Shown piece by piece: positions 32,979 to 43,605 of a stretch of DNA of 64,000 bases. The position numbers were made by a program, and so were the translations under genes. The notes below the pieces were generated by a model that saw nothing but the letters and a program-made list of their open reading frames with translations, was not told the DNA's origin and made no database searches. Every line of letters begins with the position of its first letter. Positions within the stretch are counted from its first letter, which is position 1. The DNA is taken from assembly GCF_000183665.1 (NCBI RefSeq), contig NC_014774.1, positions 1,127,302 through 1,191,301 on the forward strand, read 5' to 3'. This DNA is from Candidatus Liberibacter solanacearum CLso-ZC1. Lineage in GTDB: Bacteria > Pseudomonadota > Alphaproteobacteria > Rhizobiales > Rhizobiaceae.

Positions 32979-34028
32979 ATGACTGAGAATTCAATGAACC
33001 AAATTATTTTTCTATTGGAGACAGTATTACCCTCCTTGGTATCTACGAAGAATAGGATCAACTGCATGCCACAAGAAACGCTTCAAATTGAAGACGCAAC
33101 AAAAAATAAAATAGCTTATCCATGCAATCAAACACGAAAAACTCCTCGTGCTGCTATACTTGTTTGCCAAAGCATAGAAGAGAACATTGAAGATTACAAT
33201 GATTTCTGCACATACCTTGCAGAAGAAAATATAGCCGCTTACATTTATAGCCATCGCAATACCATAAAAACAGCTAATAATAGTCTCCCAGGATATTCTG
33301 AAAAAGAGAATAACTCAACACCCATCATACAAGAGGTAATGAAATTACGCTCATTAATTGCTGAAAATCATGGCAATACACCCGTTCTTCTCTTCGGATA
33401 TTCGCTTGGCACAGTTATTGCTCTATCTACCCTCATAAAATATCCAAAGAAATTTTCCGGCATTGCCCTATGGAATCTTGATTTGTGCTTTGAGAAATAT
33501 AATTGTCTTATTATGGATTCATTTTTAAAAATAGAAAAGTTTTTCAAGGGATCCGATACTCCAAGCCGATTCATGCGTTATATGACCGAAAACATCTGGA
33601 TTCGCAATAATAAAAATTGGAAACATTTGCTGGGCAACCTCACTCTAAACATAGATTCCAAAGACCACATAATAAACAATAACTACTCTCTCAACACACC
33701 TATATCAGTATGGTTAGAATTGATGTCAATGGCAACAGATATAAATGCCCAAGGCTCTTTCAATACACTCTCTAGATCCATACCTTTTTGTCTTGTTAGC
33801 GGAGGAAACCCCCTCATCAAAATTGAAGATCATTCTCAAATATATAAGCTAGCAGAAAGATTACATAACGAAGAATTTTATGATATTTCTTTGATGACAT
33901 TCCCTCCTATTTTCCCTAATGACCCGCGCAACACCACTCCTCCTCAAGCAATTAAAAAATTGCGGAATTGGATAGTAAAGTCATACCTACCGAAGGTCAC
34001 ACCCCTCATATCTCAATATCAAAAATAG
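32979..34028 (+). CDS. Alpha/beta hydrolase of the lysophospholipase L2 type, probably catalytically degenerate
   Basis: 349 residues (an internal ATG at 32994 is an alternative start) with the layout of the alphaproteobacterial PldB/monoacylglycerol-lipase-like family. The nucleophile elbow GYSLG is intact (LLFGYSLGTVIAL). By comparison with the family from memory, the acid position (normally GxxDPV after a beta strand) reads LVSGGNPLIK. The region expected to hold the catalytic His (normally a GARHE-like motif) reads TFPPIFPNDPRNT, with no His. The oxyanion HG/QG element is replaced by VCQSIEEN. It may be inactive or bind without hydrolysing. Transcribed divergently from ettA, 55 bases away. 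Confidence 0.75.
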   Translation: MTENSMNQIIFLLETVLPSLVSTKNRINCMPQETLQIEDATKNKIAYPCNQTRKTPRAAILVCQSIEENIEDYNDFCTYLAEENIAAYIYSHRNTIKTANNSLPGYSEKENNSTPIIQEVMKLRSLIAENHGNTPVLLFGYSLGTVIALSTLIKYPKKFSGIALWNLDLCFEKYNCLIMDSFLKIEKFFKGSDTPSRFMRYMTENIWIRNNKNWKHLLGNLTLNIDSKDHIINNNYSLNTPISVWLELMSMATDINAQGSFNTLSRSIPFCLVSGGNPLIKIEDHSQIYKLAERLHNEEFYDISLMTFPPIFPNDPRNTTPPQAIKKLRNWIVKSYLPKVTPLISQYQK

Positions 34029-34139
34029 CTCTGATAAAATATCTGTTTTTTTTAATAGATATAATACTCTTATCCGTGGAAATATTCACAATATAATCAC
34101 ACAATTAACAAATAAAATGTATATAGGATCATTTTTAAG

Positions 34140-34168
34140 TTGACCATCTGCATAGATCTGCATATGTT
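34140..34168 (+). promoter_or_regulatory. Candidate promoter for tRNA-Lys
   Basis: TTGACC (34140-34145), 17 bases, then TATGTT (34163-34168) gives a fair sigma-70 pattern ending about 40 bases before the tRNA 5' end. Confidence 0.4.
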
Positions 34169-34208
34169 TGTCGGATCGGGGAAAATTTCTTATATTGGAT
34201 AACTCCGA

Positions 34209-34284
34209 GAGCGCGTAGCTCAGCTGGTAGAGCGGTCGGCTTTTAACCGGTAGGTCCTGGGTTCGAATCCCAGCGCGCTCACCA
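34209..34284 (+). tRNA. tRNA-Lys (anticodon UUU)
   Basis: A 76-base cloverleaf with encoded CCA. Acceptor arms GAGCGCG/CGCGCTC pair fully, the D arm contains GTAGCTCAGCTGGTAGAGC, the anticodon loop is CTTTTAA (anticodon TTT), and the T arm has GGTTCGAATCC. It stands alone between the hydrolase gene and smpB. Confidence 0.97.
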
Positions 34285-34311
34285 ATATAATGCTCATACA
34301 TACAAACATAA

Positions 34312-34333
34312 GCAAAAAACTTAAATTTTTTGC
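34312..34333 (+). terminator. Inverted repeat after tRNA-Lys
   Basis: GCAAAAAA, a 6-base loop, then TTTTTTGC: a perfect 8-bp stem 27 bases after the tRNA, with the T run within the 3' arm. It could terminate transcription from either direction. Confidence 0.5.
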
Positions 34334-34550
34334 AAGATGGTTTTTCTTTACCCAGAAAATTCCCCCTTAATTTTTTTAAGATTATGGTAATAATTGAAGA
34401 CACAATCCCTAAAAATTAAAAAGTAGAACTATATGCTAGACATTATTCCAATAATTAACGCCTAACAAATAATAGCAAAAATATTTTATGGTAAATTAAA
34501 CTTCCAGCCAATTAATCTACAATGAGAAAAGAAAACACATTCAAACCATC

Positions 34551-34580
34551 CCTTCCTTTTGTTATTTATTGAAAGGAAGG
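34551..34580 (-). terminator. Stem-loop immediately after smpB
   Basis: CCTTCCTTT (34551-34559) and AAAGGAAGG (34572-34580) are perfect 9-bp arms that start two bases beyond the smpB stop. No T tract follows on the minus strand, so it may stabilise the 3' end or slow polymerase rather than act as a classical terminator. Confidence 0.45.
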
Positions 34581-34582
34581 AA

Positions 34583-35062
34583 TCAGCCTCTTTCTCGCAT
34601 AATCCGACTTTTTTGACGATCCCAATCGCGTTTTTTTTCAGTTTCACGTTTATCATAATTTTTCTTACCTTGGGCAAGAGCAAGATCAATTTTTGCTAGT
34701 CCCTTTGCATTAAAATAGATCTTCATTGGAACAAGAGTCATACCATCGCGGCGCACAGCTGCATGCAAACGACGAATTTCTTTTTTAGAAAGCAAGAGCT
34801 TGCGATTTCTTCGCGGAGAATGATTAAAACGATTAGCTTGAAGATATTCAGGAATATAGGTGTTTGTTAACCAAATTTCATCATTCTCAACAGTAGCATA
34901 AGATTCGGAAATATTGACTTTGGATACTCGCAACGACTTAACCTCGGTTCCCGTTAAGACAATACCTGCCTCGTATGAACGCAAAATATGGTAATTGTAT
35001 CGCGCTTTCCGATTTTCAGATATCACTTTTAGGGATAGGTCGCTTCGAGATTTAGAACTCAT
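34583..35062 (-). CDS. smpB: SsrA-binding protein SmpB
   Basis: Partner of tmRNA in trans-translation, rescuing stalled ribosomes. It has 159 residues with [24 protein letters not shown] near the N-terminus, [11 protein letters not shown], and the basic tail containing [20 protein letters not shown], which inserts into the decoding centre. GAGAGGA precedes the ATG. It lies downstream of dapA, a common alphaproteobacterial pair. No tmRNA gene is visible in this window. Confidence 0.96.
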   Translation of the reverse strand: MSSKSRSDLSLKVISENRKARYNYHILRSYEAGIVLTGTEVKSLRVSKVNISESYATVENDEIWLTNTYIPEYLQANRFNHSPRRNRKLLLSKKEIRRLHAAVRRDGMTLVPMKIYFNAKGLAKIDLALAQGKKNYDKRETEKKRDWDRQKSRIMRERG

Positions 35063-35136
35063 ATCCTCTCCTTATAAATATACCATATCAAAAAAGATCA
35101 TCTATATTTCCAGTACATGCTTTCTAACATTCTCAA

Positions 35137-36027
35137 TCATCCAGCGCAAAGCCCTATATGATCAAGCGCTTGATCGATAGCAAACATAGTCTCTTTTTCA
35201 AGAATTGACACCATAGGCGCGCGCACTAACAAAGATACATTTCTTCCCAAACGAGACAATGCATATTTCACGCTAGATATAGAAGGCTCTATAAATAGAG
35301 CTTGATGTAGAGGAAATAGTTTATCTTGATACTCAAGCGCTTGACGATAATTCCCCTCACTTATTGCTTTTTGGAATTCAGCACAAATCCTTGGCGCTAC
35401 ATTGGCTGTAACGGAAATACAACCCACACCTCCGTGAGCATTAAATCCCAAAGCAGAGGAATCATCTCCTGATAATTGAATAAAATCAGGACCACAAGCA
35501 ATACGTTGCCCTGATGCCAATTCAATTCTTCCTGTAGCATCTTTGACACCCACTATATTGGAATAGGTTTTTACTAATTCTGCCATCGTATCAACATCCA
35601 TTTCGATAACCGTACGACTTGGATTATTATAAATATAAATTGGCAAACTCACCGCGTTGGCTATTGATCCAAAATGAGCCAAAAGCCCTTTTTTATTAGG
35701 TTTATTATAATAAGGAACGACAACCAACAAAGCATCAGCACCAGTATTTTGAGCATATTGAGCCAATTCAATTGATTCCTTCGTATTATTAGAACCTGCT
35801 CCAGCCATCACAGGCACACGACCAGCAGCTGTTTTAACACATAATTCAACAACTCGGCAATGTTCTTCATATGATAAAGTAGAAGATTCACCTGTTGTCC
35901 CAGCAGGGACAAGCCCACTAGACCCCTCGGATATTTGCCATTCAATATGATCTACAAAAGAATCTTCATCAATTAAATTATCCTTTGTAAACGGCGTAAT
36001 CAAAGCAGGAATAGATCCTTGAAACAT
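35137..36027 (-). CDS. dapA: 4-hydroxy-tetrahydrodipicolinate synthase
   Basis: Condenses pyruvate with aspartate semialdehyde at the start of the lysine/meso-diaminopimelate branch. It has 296 residues: [15 protein letters not shown], the [10 protein letters not shown] pyruvate loop, YNNPSRTV with the proton-relay Tyr, and the Schiff-base lysine in VGVKDATGR. dapB, the next enzyme, is at 40404 in this window. Confidence 0.96.
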   Translation of the reverse strand: MFQGSIPALITPFTKDNLIDEDSFVDHIEWQISEGSSGLVPAGTTGESSTLSYEEHCRVVELCVKTAAGRVPVMAGAGSNNTKESIELAQYAQNTGADALLVVVPYYNKPNKKGLLAHFGSIANAVSLPIYIYNNPSRTVIEMDVDTMAELVKTYSNIVGVKDATGRIELASGQRIACGPDFIQLSGDDSSALGFNAHGGVGCISVTANVAPRICAEFQKAISEGNYRQALEYQDKLFPLHQALFIEPSISSVKYALSRLGRNVSLLVRAPMVSILEKETMFAIDQALDHIGLCAG

Positions 36028-36726
36028 AAAATACCCCCATAGAGATTATCTTTAGATAATGCCAAAATTAACAAAAATGGTATAATGTATAAAATTCATC
36101 TAGAACACTTTGATATAAAGCATATTTTTCTATATTAATATAGGGTAAACGATTTGTTAGGAAACATATAGAAAATATACTTTTCCATATTAGATCGATA
36201 TTGTAATATCTTATCTTGTATTTCAAAGTAACTGTTAATGGAAAAGGTTCTTTTATATTTAAGTTCTTCTAATAACTACAAATAACTTTTATAAGCCACA
36301 TATAAGCGGTTGAAATAATTTCATTTTTACAAGATATTATAAACAATCCATTGAAATAAAATTAATTTATAATGACTTCAATCCTATTATTCTTCATGAG
36401 ATTCGTGTAGAAAAAATCGTAAATATACCCTTGATTAATAATAAAAAACAACCAATAGTCCATATTGTAATATGTTGCTCATATCATTTTTTAAAATAAA
36501 AGACTCATATACAGTCATTTTAATTAAGCCTTAATTCTAAAAAATATTCGCCCCATCTAGGACTATAAAATACCTATAGTTAAAACTATTGACGGATACA
36601 CATACGAACAACTATTAATAAAAAAAGAGGAGTTTAAATCCATTTTGAATAATTATCTCTTTCCACAGGAGATTGATTCATACAATACATTGTAAGACAA
36701 GAACAATCTTAAGAGCAGTGCCCTTT
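36028..36726. other. Divergent intergenic region between dapA and polA
   Basis: About 700 very AT-rich bases without a convincing open frame. Apart from a candidate promoter at 36589-36618 I see no defined element or gene remnant. Confidence 0.5.
36589..36618 (+). promoter_or_regulatory. Candidate promoter for polA
   Basis: TTGACG (36589-36594), 18 bases, TATTAA (36613-36618), placed about 110 bases before the polA ATG. The -35 element matches five of six consensus bases and the -10 element four of six. Confidence 0.35.
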
Positions 36727-39647
36727 ATGCAAAAAGAAAAGCATCTTTTCCTCGTTGATGGATCTAGTTTTATATACAGAGCCTTTTACGCTACCCCCGC
36801 TCTTTCTCGCAAACGAGATGGATTGCCTGTCAATGCTATTGCCGGATTTTGTAATATGCTGTGGAAATTATTACAAAATTCTCGAAGTGAAAATATAGCT
36901 TCACATTTTTCTGTTATTTTTGATTATCCTGACAAAACTTTTCGTAATGAAATTTATCCTGATTACAAAGCTAATCGTCCTCAAATTCCCGAAATGTTAC
37001 TCCCTCAATTACCATTGGTTCGTCTTGCAACCCAAGCATTTGGGATACCTTCTATTGAAATACAAGGCTTCGAAGCAGATGATATTATCGCAACTTATGC
37101 AAGCATTGCAGAAAAAAGAGGTTTTTCCGTTACCATCGTATCTACAGATAAAGATTTAATGCAATTAGTCAGTCCTACTACTTGTTTATACGATAGCATT
37201 AAAGAAGAAAAAATAGACATTGAAAATGTTATAAAAAAGTGGGGAGTCCCCCCAGAAAAAATGGTATGCTTACAGGCGTTATCAGGAGATTCTATCGATA
37301 ATATTCCTGGTATTCCTGGTATAGGCTATAAGACTGCAGCATCACTTCTCCAAGAATATGGAAATCTTGACAATATTCTTAACAACGCCAACCAAATAAA
37401 ACAAAAAAAAGACGTGAAAACATTTTAGAATATGCCGATACCGCTCGTCTTTCCCGCGACCTTGTGAAACTGCGCACTGATGTTCCTATAACTATTCCAC
37501 TTGATCATCTTATATTAGAAGATTGCAACGGACCTCAACTCATTACTTTCCTTAAAGCACTTGAATTTACAAGACTTACAAAACGTGTTGCTGCATTTTG
37601 CAATTGTGATGCAGAGAATATTGAATCCGCAGATCTAGATTCAAAAATAGACATAGAAACAAGTCAACCCAAAAGCCCTAAGGAGAATCAATCTGCGACA
37701 CTATCCGAAAATATAATTTCGAAAAATTCTCCTCAACATTTTTTTTTAGAACGTACAAAACTTTTAACCCAATCTCAAATTAAAAATCATTCTTATATCA
37801 GAATACGCAATATAAAAGATCTTAAAAAATGGCTCCAAATACTAGAAAATACTGGCAGCGCTTCCTTTACAATTATAACAGACACAGTAGATGCTTTTAA
37901 TTCCAAGCCAATTGGTATTGCGTTCAGCATACTGAATCAAGAAGATGCTTCTCTTTTAAAGATAGAAACCATCGTCATTGATCTTCCCCTAATTATAGAT
38001 AGTTCTCTAGAAGAGAACATGTCTCCAGAAAAAAGCATTTCAACAGAAGAAATTCTCTCCTATTTAAAAAAAATCTTTGAAAATGAACATTTGCTCAAAA
38101 TAGGTCATAACATTAAGTATGATAAACTTGTTTTACAACGTTATGGAATCATTATACGTGGCTTTGAAGATATTATGCTCATGTCCTATGTATTGGATTC
38201 TGGACGTTATTCTCACGATATAGCAAATATTGCAAAAAAATGGCTATTTTATGACCTTATTACGCGAAAAGAAATGCTAAAAACAGGCAAAAGATCTATA
38301 TCTATTGATCAAATATCTAATTCACGAATTCAAGAATATGTAGTAGAAAAAAGCAACGTTATTCTACAATTGTGGTTACTTCTTAGAGCAAAATTAATTG
38401 CTGAAAAATTGCTCCATGTCTATGAGCGATTGGATAAACCAATGATTGATATTGTAGCGCAAATGGAAACAACAGGGATTCAAATAGATCGACAACTTCT
38501 TGCACAAGTATCATCTGAGATATCCAAAGATCTATTATGTCTAGAAGAAAAAATACATAACCTTGCCGGTGAGAAATTTAATATTAGCTCCCCCAAACAA
38601 CTCGGTGATATTTTATTTACGAAACTCAAATTTCCAGGTGGGACTAAAACAAAAAAAGGACAATGGAAAACGACAGCTCAAGATCTTGAACAAATAAACT
38701 GCCAGGACAATATTCTTATAGAACATATCCTTGAATGGCGTCGATTCTCAAAGATAAAATCTACATACGCTGATTCTCTCCCCAATCATATCAATCAGCG
38801 AACACAGCGCGTACATACTTTTTATTCTCTCGCCTCTACAATGACTGGACGCCTTGCATCTCTAGAGCCAAATCTGCAAAATATTCCTGTAAAAACCAAT
38901 TTAGGGAAAAAAATTCGCAGAGCATTTATTGCACCCCCTACCAAAAAACTCATTTCTGCAGATTACAGCCAGATTGAATTACGGATTTTAGCACATGTAG
39001 CTCAAATAAATCCGTTATATCAAGCTTTTAAAAACTCATTAGATATTCACACGCTTGTAGCATCAGAAATTTTTGGTGTTAAGATAGAAGAAGTATCTTC
39101 TCACATGCGACAACATGCCAAAACTATAAATTTTAGCATCATTTACGGCATTTCACCTTTTAGACTTGCCAATCAACTTAAAATCAAACGTTCCGAAGCT
39201 ACTGATTATATTCAACGTTATTTCGATCGTTTCCCTGGGATACATGAGTACATTGAAAAAACAAAAAATTTTGCTCGAAAAAATAGCTACGTAGAAACTA
39301 TCTTTGGACGTCGTATATATTATGATGAAATAAATTCTCCTAAAGTTTCAATTCGAAATCTCAACGAGCGTGCTGCTATTAATGCTCCTATCCAAGGATC
39401 TGCAGCTGACATTACGCGAAGAGCTATGATTTTAGTACATAAATCAATTGAATGTCATAAGCTCTCAACAAAAATGTTGTTGCAAATTCACGACGAACTT
39501 GTTTTTGAAGCCCCTGAAGAAGAAATTGAACAAGTTACTAATATTATTACCGAATCAATGGAAAATGCATGCTTACCTAAAATTAATTTAAGAGTCCCAC
39601 TAAAAGTAGATATAAAAGTGTCCGATAATTGGGAAAGAGTACATTAA
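36727..39647 (+). CDS. polA: DNA polymerase I, reading frame split by a -1 shift
   Basis: Repair and Okazaki-fragment polymerase. I start it at the ATG at 36727 (MQKEKHLFLVDGSSFIYRAF). The first 225 or so codons encode the 5'-3' exonuclease (TDKDLMQLV, GDSIDNIPGIPGIGYKTA). At A8 (37403-37410) the frame changes: zero-frame reading stops at 37426-37428, while one extra A or a -1 slip (CAA AAA AAA, then AGA CGT) continues into REN-ILEYADTARLSRD and the rest, about 973 residues in all. The polymerase domain is intact (RRAFIAPPT, SADYSQIELRILAH, HDELVFEAP). The 3'-5' exonuclease site looks degenerate: ITDTVD replaces the DxE motif and YVVEKSN replaces YxxxD. KYDKL is kept. Confidence 0.93.
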
Positions 39648-39666
39648 AAAGACGATTTCCAATATC

Positions 39667-39697
39667 ACTCAATTCAATTGACTTGGAAAAATTGAGT
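39667..39697. terminator. Stem-loop between convergent polA and gpmA
   Basis: ACTCAATT (39667-39674) and AATTGAGT (39690-39697) are perfect 8-bp arms around a 15-base loop, placed 20 bases after the polA stop and between two convergent genes. There is no strong T tract, so its terminator role is inferred from position. Confidence 0.4.
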
Positions 39698-39749
39698 ATC
39701 TATAAAATGAATTATTACTATGCCAATGATGTCAAACAAACATTTCCCT

Positions 39750-40403
39750 CTATTTTTTAATATGAGATTGAGAAGAACAATGCTTTTTATGGATAATATT
39801 CTTTGAAACAATAGTTGCGTCTGCACCTAATTGATAAACAATAGCCTCTCCTGTATCTATCGTCACATCAGAAATACTGTCTATCGTTATTCTATCTAAA
39901 ACCATAATTAAAGAACGCAAAGAATTTCCATGAGCAGCCACAAGAACTAATTTATTCTGGAGAACCATTGGTAATATGGATTGAACATAATACGGCACAA
40001 CACGGGCGACTGTATCTCTAAGACTTTCCCCTCCTGGCGGAGCTATGTGATAAGAACGACGCCAGATATGCACTTGCTCAGCACTCCATTTTTTACAAGC
40101 ATCGTCTTTATTCATGCCAGAAATGTTTCCATAATCCCGTTCATTAAGAGCATTATTATAAATAGGCTCAATATGCTCTTGGTTAAGCTCCTGCAAAATT
40201 ATCCGACAAGTTTCTTGAGCGCGATTTAAAGAAGAACTAAAAGCTACATCAAAAACCATACCCTGTTCAGAAAATTTTTTACCAATATTCACTGCTTCAT
40301 CTATTCCTAAGGGGCTTAATGGAGGATTGCGCAGTCCAGTAAAGAGATTCTTCACATTCCACTCACTTTGACCATGACGGACTAAAACAAGCGTTCTTTT
40401 CAT
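39750..40403 (-). CDS. gpmA: 2,3-bisphosphoglycerate-dependent phosphoglycerate mutase
   Basis: Glycolytic/gluconeogenic interconversion of 3- and 2-phosphoglycerate. It has 217 residues with the phosphohistidine motif [10 protein letters not shown] at residues 6-15, [24 protein letters not shown] and the second histidine [12 protein letters not shown]. Its ATG follows the dapB stop without a gap; AAGGAA within the end of dapB serves as ribosome-binding site, so the two are co-translated. Confidence 0.96.
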   Translation of the reverse strand: MKRTLVLVRHGQSEWNVKNLFTGLRNPPLSPLGIDEAVNIGKKFSEQGMVFDVAFSSSLNRAQETCRIILQELNQEHIEPIYNNALNERDYGNISGMNKDDACKKWSAEQVHIWRRSYHIAPPGGESLRDTVARVVPYYVQSILPMVLQNKLVLVAAHGNSLRSLIMVLDRITIDSISDVTIDTGEAIVYQLGADATIVSKNIIHKKHCSSQSHIKK

Positions 40404-41234
40404 TTACTTTTTCCTTATCAATTCCACGTCCAAAACATCATACATGGAATATAAACCAAAATTTTTAAATTCTGCCCATAATGCAGCAGTCAAAGCTCCT
40501 CGCGCAAAAACACAACGATCATGTGCACTATGGGATAAGGTAATAGATTCACCTTCTCCGGCCACAACGACAGAATGCTCTCCAACGATAGATCCTCCAC
40601 GCAATGAAGAAATGCCGATAGATCCTTCTTCACGAACACGTTGTTGTTTATTACGATTTAACACAACATGATCGGCAAAATTCACCTTACGACCCTCTGC
40701 TATCGCCTCTCCCAGCAAAAACGCCGTTCCTGAAGGAGAATCCAATTTACGACGATGATGCATTTCTAAAATTTCAAAATCCCAATCTTTTGATGGAAAG
40801 TATTCTGAAGCAGTTTTAACTAAAAATCTTAAAAAATTGATTCCCAAACTCATATTACCTGATTTAACAATCCGACAATTTTTTGCAAAAGAAGCAATCA
40901 TCTCATTTTCTTTAATAGAAAAACCTGTAGTTCCAATCACATGTACAAGATTTCGTTGAGAGGAAATATCTAAAGACTGCAACGTCAACACAGGAGAGGA
41001 AAAATCAATAATTCCATCTACAGATTGCATTGCTGTTACAAGATCATCAGAAAACTTTACACCAATTGTTGATATACCGACAACATCCCCAACATCTTGC
41101 CCTACTAACGGAGAACCTTGTCGTACGACAACAGATGTTAATATAAAAGAAGGATTGTTATGGATCTCATTAATTAAAGATCTTCCCATACGCCCTCCAC
41201 CTAAAATGACTATTCTCATTGGCGATTTCTGCAT
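40404..41234 (-). CDS. dapB: 4-hydroxy-tetrahydrodipicolinate reductase
   Basis: Second step of the diaminopimelate/lysine pathway. It has 276 residues: N-terminal nucleotide-binding ILGGGRMGRSLI, VIGTTGFS, and the catalytic EMHHRRKLDSPSGTA. The start at 41234 has AAAGGG 6 bases upstream; an ATG five codons later is possible. The end motif FARGALTAALWA is typical. Coupled to gpmA. Confidence 0.96.
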   Translation of the reverse strand: MQKSPMRIVILGGGRMGRSLINEIHNNPSFILTSVVVRQGSPLVGQDVGDVVGISTIGVKFSDDLVTAMQSVDGIIDFSSPVLTLQSLDISSQRNLVHVIGTTGFSIKENEMIASFAKNCRIVKSGNMSLGINFLRFLVKTASEYFPSKDWDFEILEMHHRRKLDSPSGTAFLLGEAIAEGRKVNFADHVVLNRNKQQRVREEGSIGISSLRGGSIVGEHSVVVAGEGESITLSHSAHDRCVFARGALTAALWAEFKNFGLYSMYDVLDVELIRKK

Positions 41235-41377
41235 ATTTTGCCCTTTAAAAGAATTGTGATTTTTCGATTGGTTAGAGATCGACTTTTGTCTTCACCTAAA
41301 ATATCTTTTTTAAAGATCTCATCCACTCATCTTCTTTCAATCAATATAAAATAGAAAATGACATACGTATGCATACA

Positions 41378-42409
41378 TTAAGGCTTTATCCAACGACTCC
41401 TTATGCCTTCATCGGTGATAAGATTAAAGTTATCTGTCATTTTGATATAAGAAAGCATACCTGAAATCGCAATATAAGGGTTTGTTATAACGTATGTAGG
41501 TATTTTACGCATAAGTTCTTTATGAGGCGCTTTATTTTCAAAAGAAGCCCGAAAACTAGAATTACGCAATAAATGTATAATTTTATTCGGAATACCTCCA
41601 GAAATATACACCCCGCCCCTCGACATAAAAATCAAAGCAAGATCACCTGCAATACGCCCAAGATAATCACAAAAAAGATTGATTGCTTCAAGCGCAATGG
41701 GGTGTGCTTCCTGGCAAACAATATCTTGTGCAGATAATGATGTTTCATTTTCAAAACCATCGGCCTTACAAATCGCTTTATAAATATTAACAAGCCCCCT
41801 ACCAGAAAGCAACATTTCGGCAGAAAGTCGTTCATTCTCTATTAAATAAGGGAAAATCTCAAAATCACGTTTCGAACTAGGACCTATATTCATATGTCCT
41901 CCTTCTCCAGAAATTGGAATCCACGAATTTTTTAATCGTATTACACCCGAAACTCCCAATCCTGTGCCAGGACCAACAATAACTCGTGACGAAAAAGAAC
42001 AATTATTTCTTTTTATATCAGGACCCACAGAAACATAATGAGAATCAGATAAAAAACAAACAGCCAATGCCTGCGCTTCGAAATCATTAATCAACAAAAC
42101 ATCTTCAAAATTCATTTGAGAAATCAATGCTTCTGGATCAATAATCCATTGATAATTAGTAAGCATAAATTTTTTTTGATCACCAATCGACGTAGCAAGA
42201 GCTAAAAAAGCAGAACGTAATCGTATGGAAATCTTGCTAAGAATGACCTCTTGTATTGCATGTTCTAAACTCTCGTAATCCGCAGTTTTTACTGTCCCAC
42301 AACACTCAATCTCAGATTCCATATCTCGCAATATCGCAAAACGAACATTTGTTCCTCCTATGTCAGCTAGAAGAACAGGAAAAGCAGTAGGAAAATTTCT
42401 ATTCGACAT
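41378..42409 (-). CDS. glk: Glucokinase
   Basis: Phosphorylates glucose with ATP. It has 343 residues from the ATG at 42409; another ATG at 42415 and further in-frame sequence upstream are possible, and none has a good ribosome-binding site. The phosphate-binding LLADIGGTNVRFAIL lies near residue 14. INDFEAQA, GPGTGLGVSG and the glucose-binding ISGEGGHMNIGP follow. Family is the bacterial Glk rather than ROK type. Confidence 0.95.
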   Translation of the reverse strand: MSNRNFPTAFPVLLADIGGTNVRFAILRDMESEIECCGTVKTADYESLEHAIQEVILSKISIRLRSAFLALATSIGDQKKFMLTNYQWIIDPEALISQMNFEDVLLINDFEAQALAVCFLSDSHYVSVGPDIKRNNCSFSSRVIVGPGTGLGVSGVIRLKNSWIPISGEGGHMNIGPSSKRDFEIFPYLIENERLSAEMLLSGRGLVNIYKAICKADGFENETSLSAQDIVCQEAHPIALEAINLFCDYLGRIAGDLALIFMSRGGVYISGGIPNKIIHLLRNSSFRASFENKAPHKELMRKIPTYVITNPYIAISGMLSYIKMTDNFNLITDEGIRSRWIKP

Positions 42410-42415
42410 ATTCAT

Positions 42416-42994
42416 ATTAAAAAACACACTGAAAAAATGTTGTGTTGAGAATAAAAAATATCCCCTCAAACTTTAATCCTCTCCTAAATAAAAATATGTG
42501 GGAAATGCCACTCTTATTCATTACCGCCTCCATATAACGAACACACGTCTTAATTACACATAATTTATTACTAGATAATGTAATTATAATTAATACGAAA
42601 AAAATTTAGTATGAATAAAAATAATATTTTATATTCTTTTCAATACATCAATTAAATTTTACATAAAAGAAATTTTACAAAAAACATTTTGATTTCTCAA
42701 AAAATATTTGTCAGTGGCGATATTTTTTAAAAGATATCAACATAAACTTTTTATTCTTGAATGATAGAGGAAACTACAAATCATCTGATATCCATAAAAA
42801 TAGAATATCTTCACTTTTAAAGACACATACAGAACCTCTATACTAAATGAACAAAATGCGTAATAAAAAAAACATCTATTATCGAGAATCCAAATTAATT
42901 AAAAAGTAGAATTATGAATACAATTGACATGATAATAATGCAATAAAAACCTCAATTTATGCATACTAAACCAACGTCACTTCTTCCTGTTATA
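42416..42994. other. Intergenic region between the SCO protein and glk
   Basis: About 580 AT-rich bases. I see no open frame, tRNA or convincing hairpin here, and no recognisable gene remnant. Confidence 0.5.
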
Positions 42995-43605
42995 TTATTT
43001 TAAATACTTTTCTTGTTCCATTAGTCGATTGATTTTTTCAATAGCAAATTGCGAATCTTCTTTATAAGGAATAATACCTACAATGTTGCCAGAAGTATTA
43101 AATAATAAGAGAGCCGTTGTATGATCAACAAAATATTTTTTTCTGGATCTGACTGGTCTATTAAAACATTGTTGACGTAAACACGAAACTTCTTGACCAC
43201 ACTCATGACACTTGTAGGATCTCCTGATATCCCTATAATACGATCCGAAAATTTCTTGACAAATTTATTCATTTCTTCAGGAGTATCTCTTTTAGGATCA
43301 ACTGTAATAAAGTATGCATTCAACAACTTTCCAGTTGGATCAACTTTTTTCAACCAACCATCTAATTTAGATAATGTTGTAGGACAAACTTTGGAACAAT
43401 GTGTAAATCCAAAAAAAACAATAGAGGGTCTTGTATATAAAGAACTGAGTGAAATATTTACACCTTCCTGCGTAACCAGACGAACATCACTACTCAATTG
43501 TTGATTTGTACCTTCAATCTTTGAATCATATACTATATACGCAACACCCCCTAATACTGCAAATAGTATAGTACCTAAAATTACTGCTAACGCCTTCATA
43601 TGCAT
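42995..43605 (-). CDS. SCO1/SenC/PrrC-type copper chaperone, reading frame split by a -1 shift
   Basis: Periplasm-facing thioredoxin-fold protein that delivers copper to cytochrome oxidase or acts in redox control. An N-terminal membrane anchor (residues 5-24) is followed by the CxxxC metal motif FTHCSKVCPTT. At A7 near 43136-43142 the frame changes. Zero-frame reading continues to 43078 with foreign sequence. One extra A or a -1 slip (GAA AAA AAT) leads to KYFVDHTTALLLFN and ends at 42995 (about 203 residues, normal length). The conserved copper-ligand His (VDHT) lies just beyond the shift, so an unshifted product would be inactive. Confidence 0.88.

Noticed and set aside
34086..34403. Minus-strand 105-residue frame containing RAGIRTQDLPVKSRPLYQLSY
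   Set aside because: It is the antisense of tRNA-Lys (34209-34284); such frames over tRNA genes are a classic annotation artefact.
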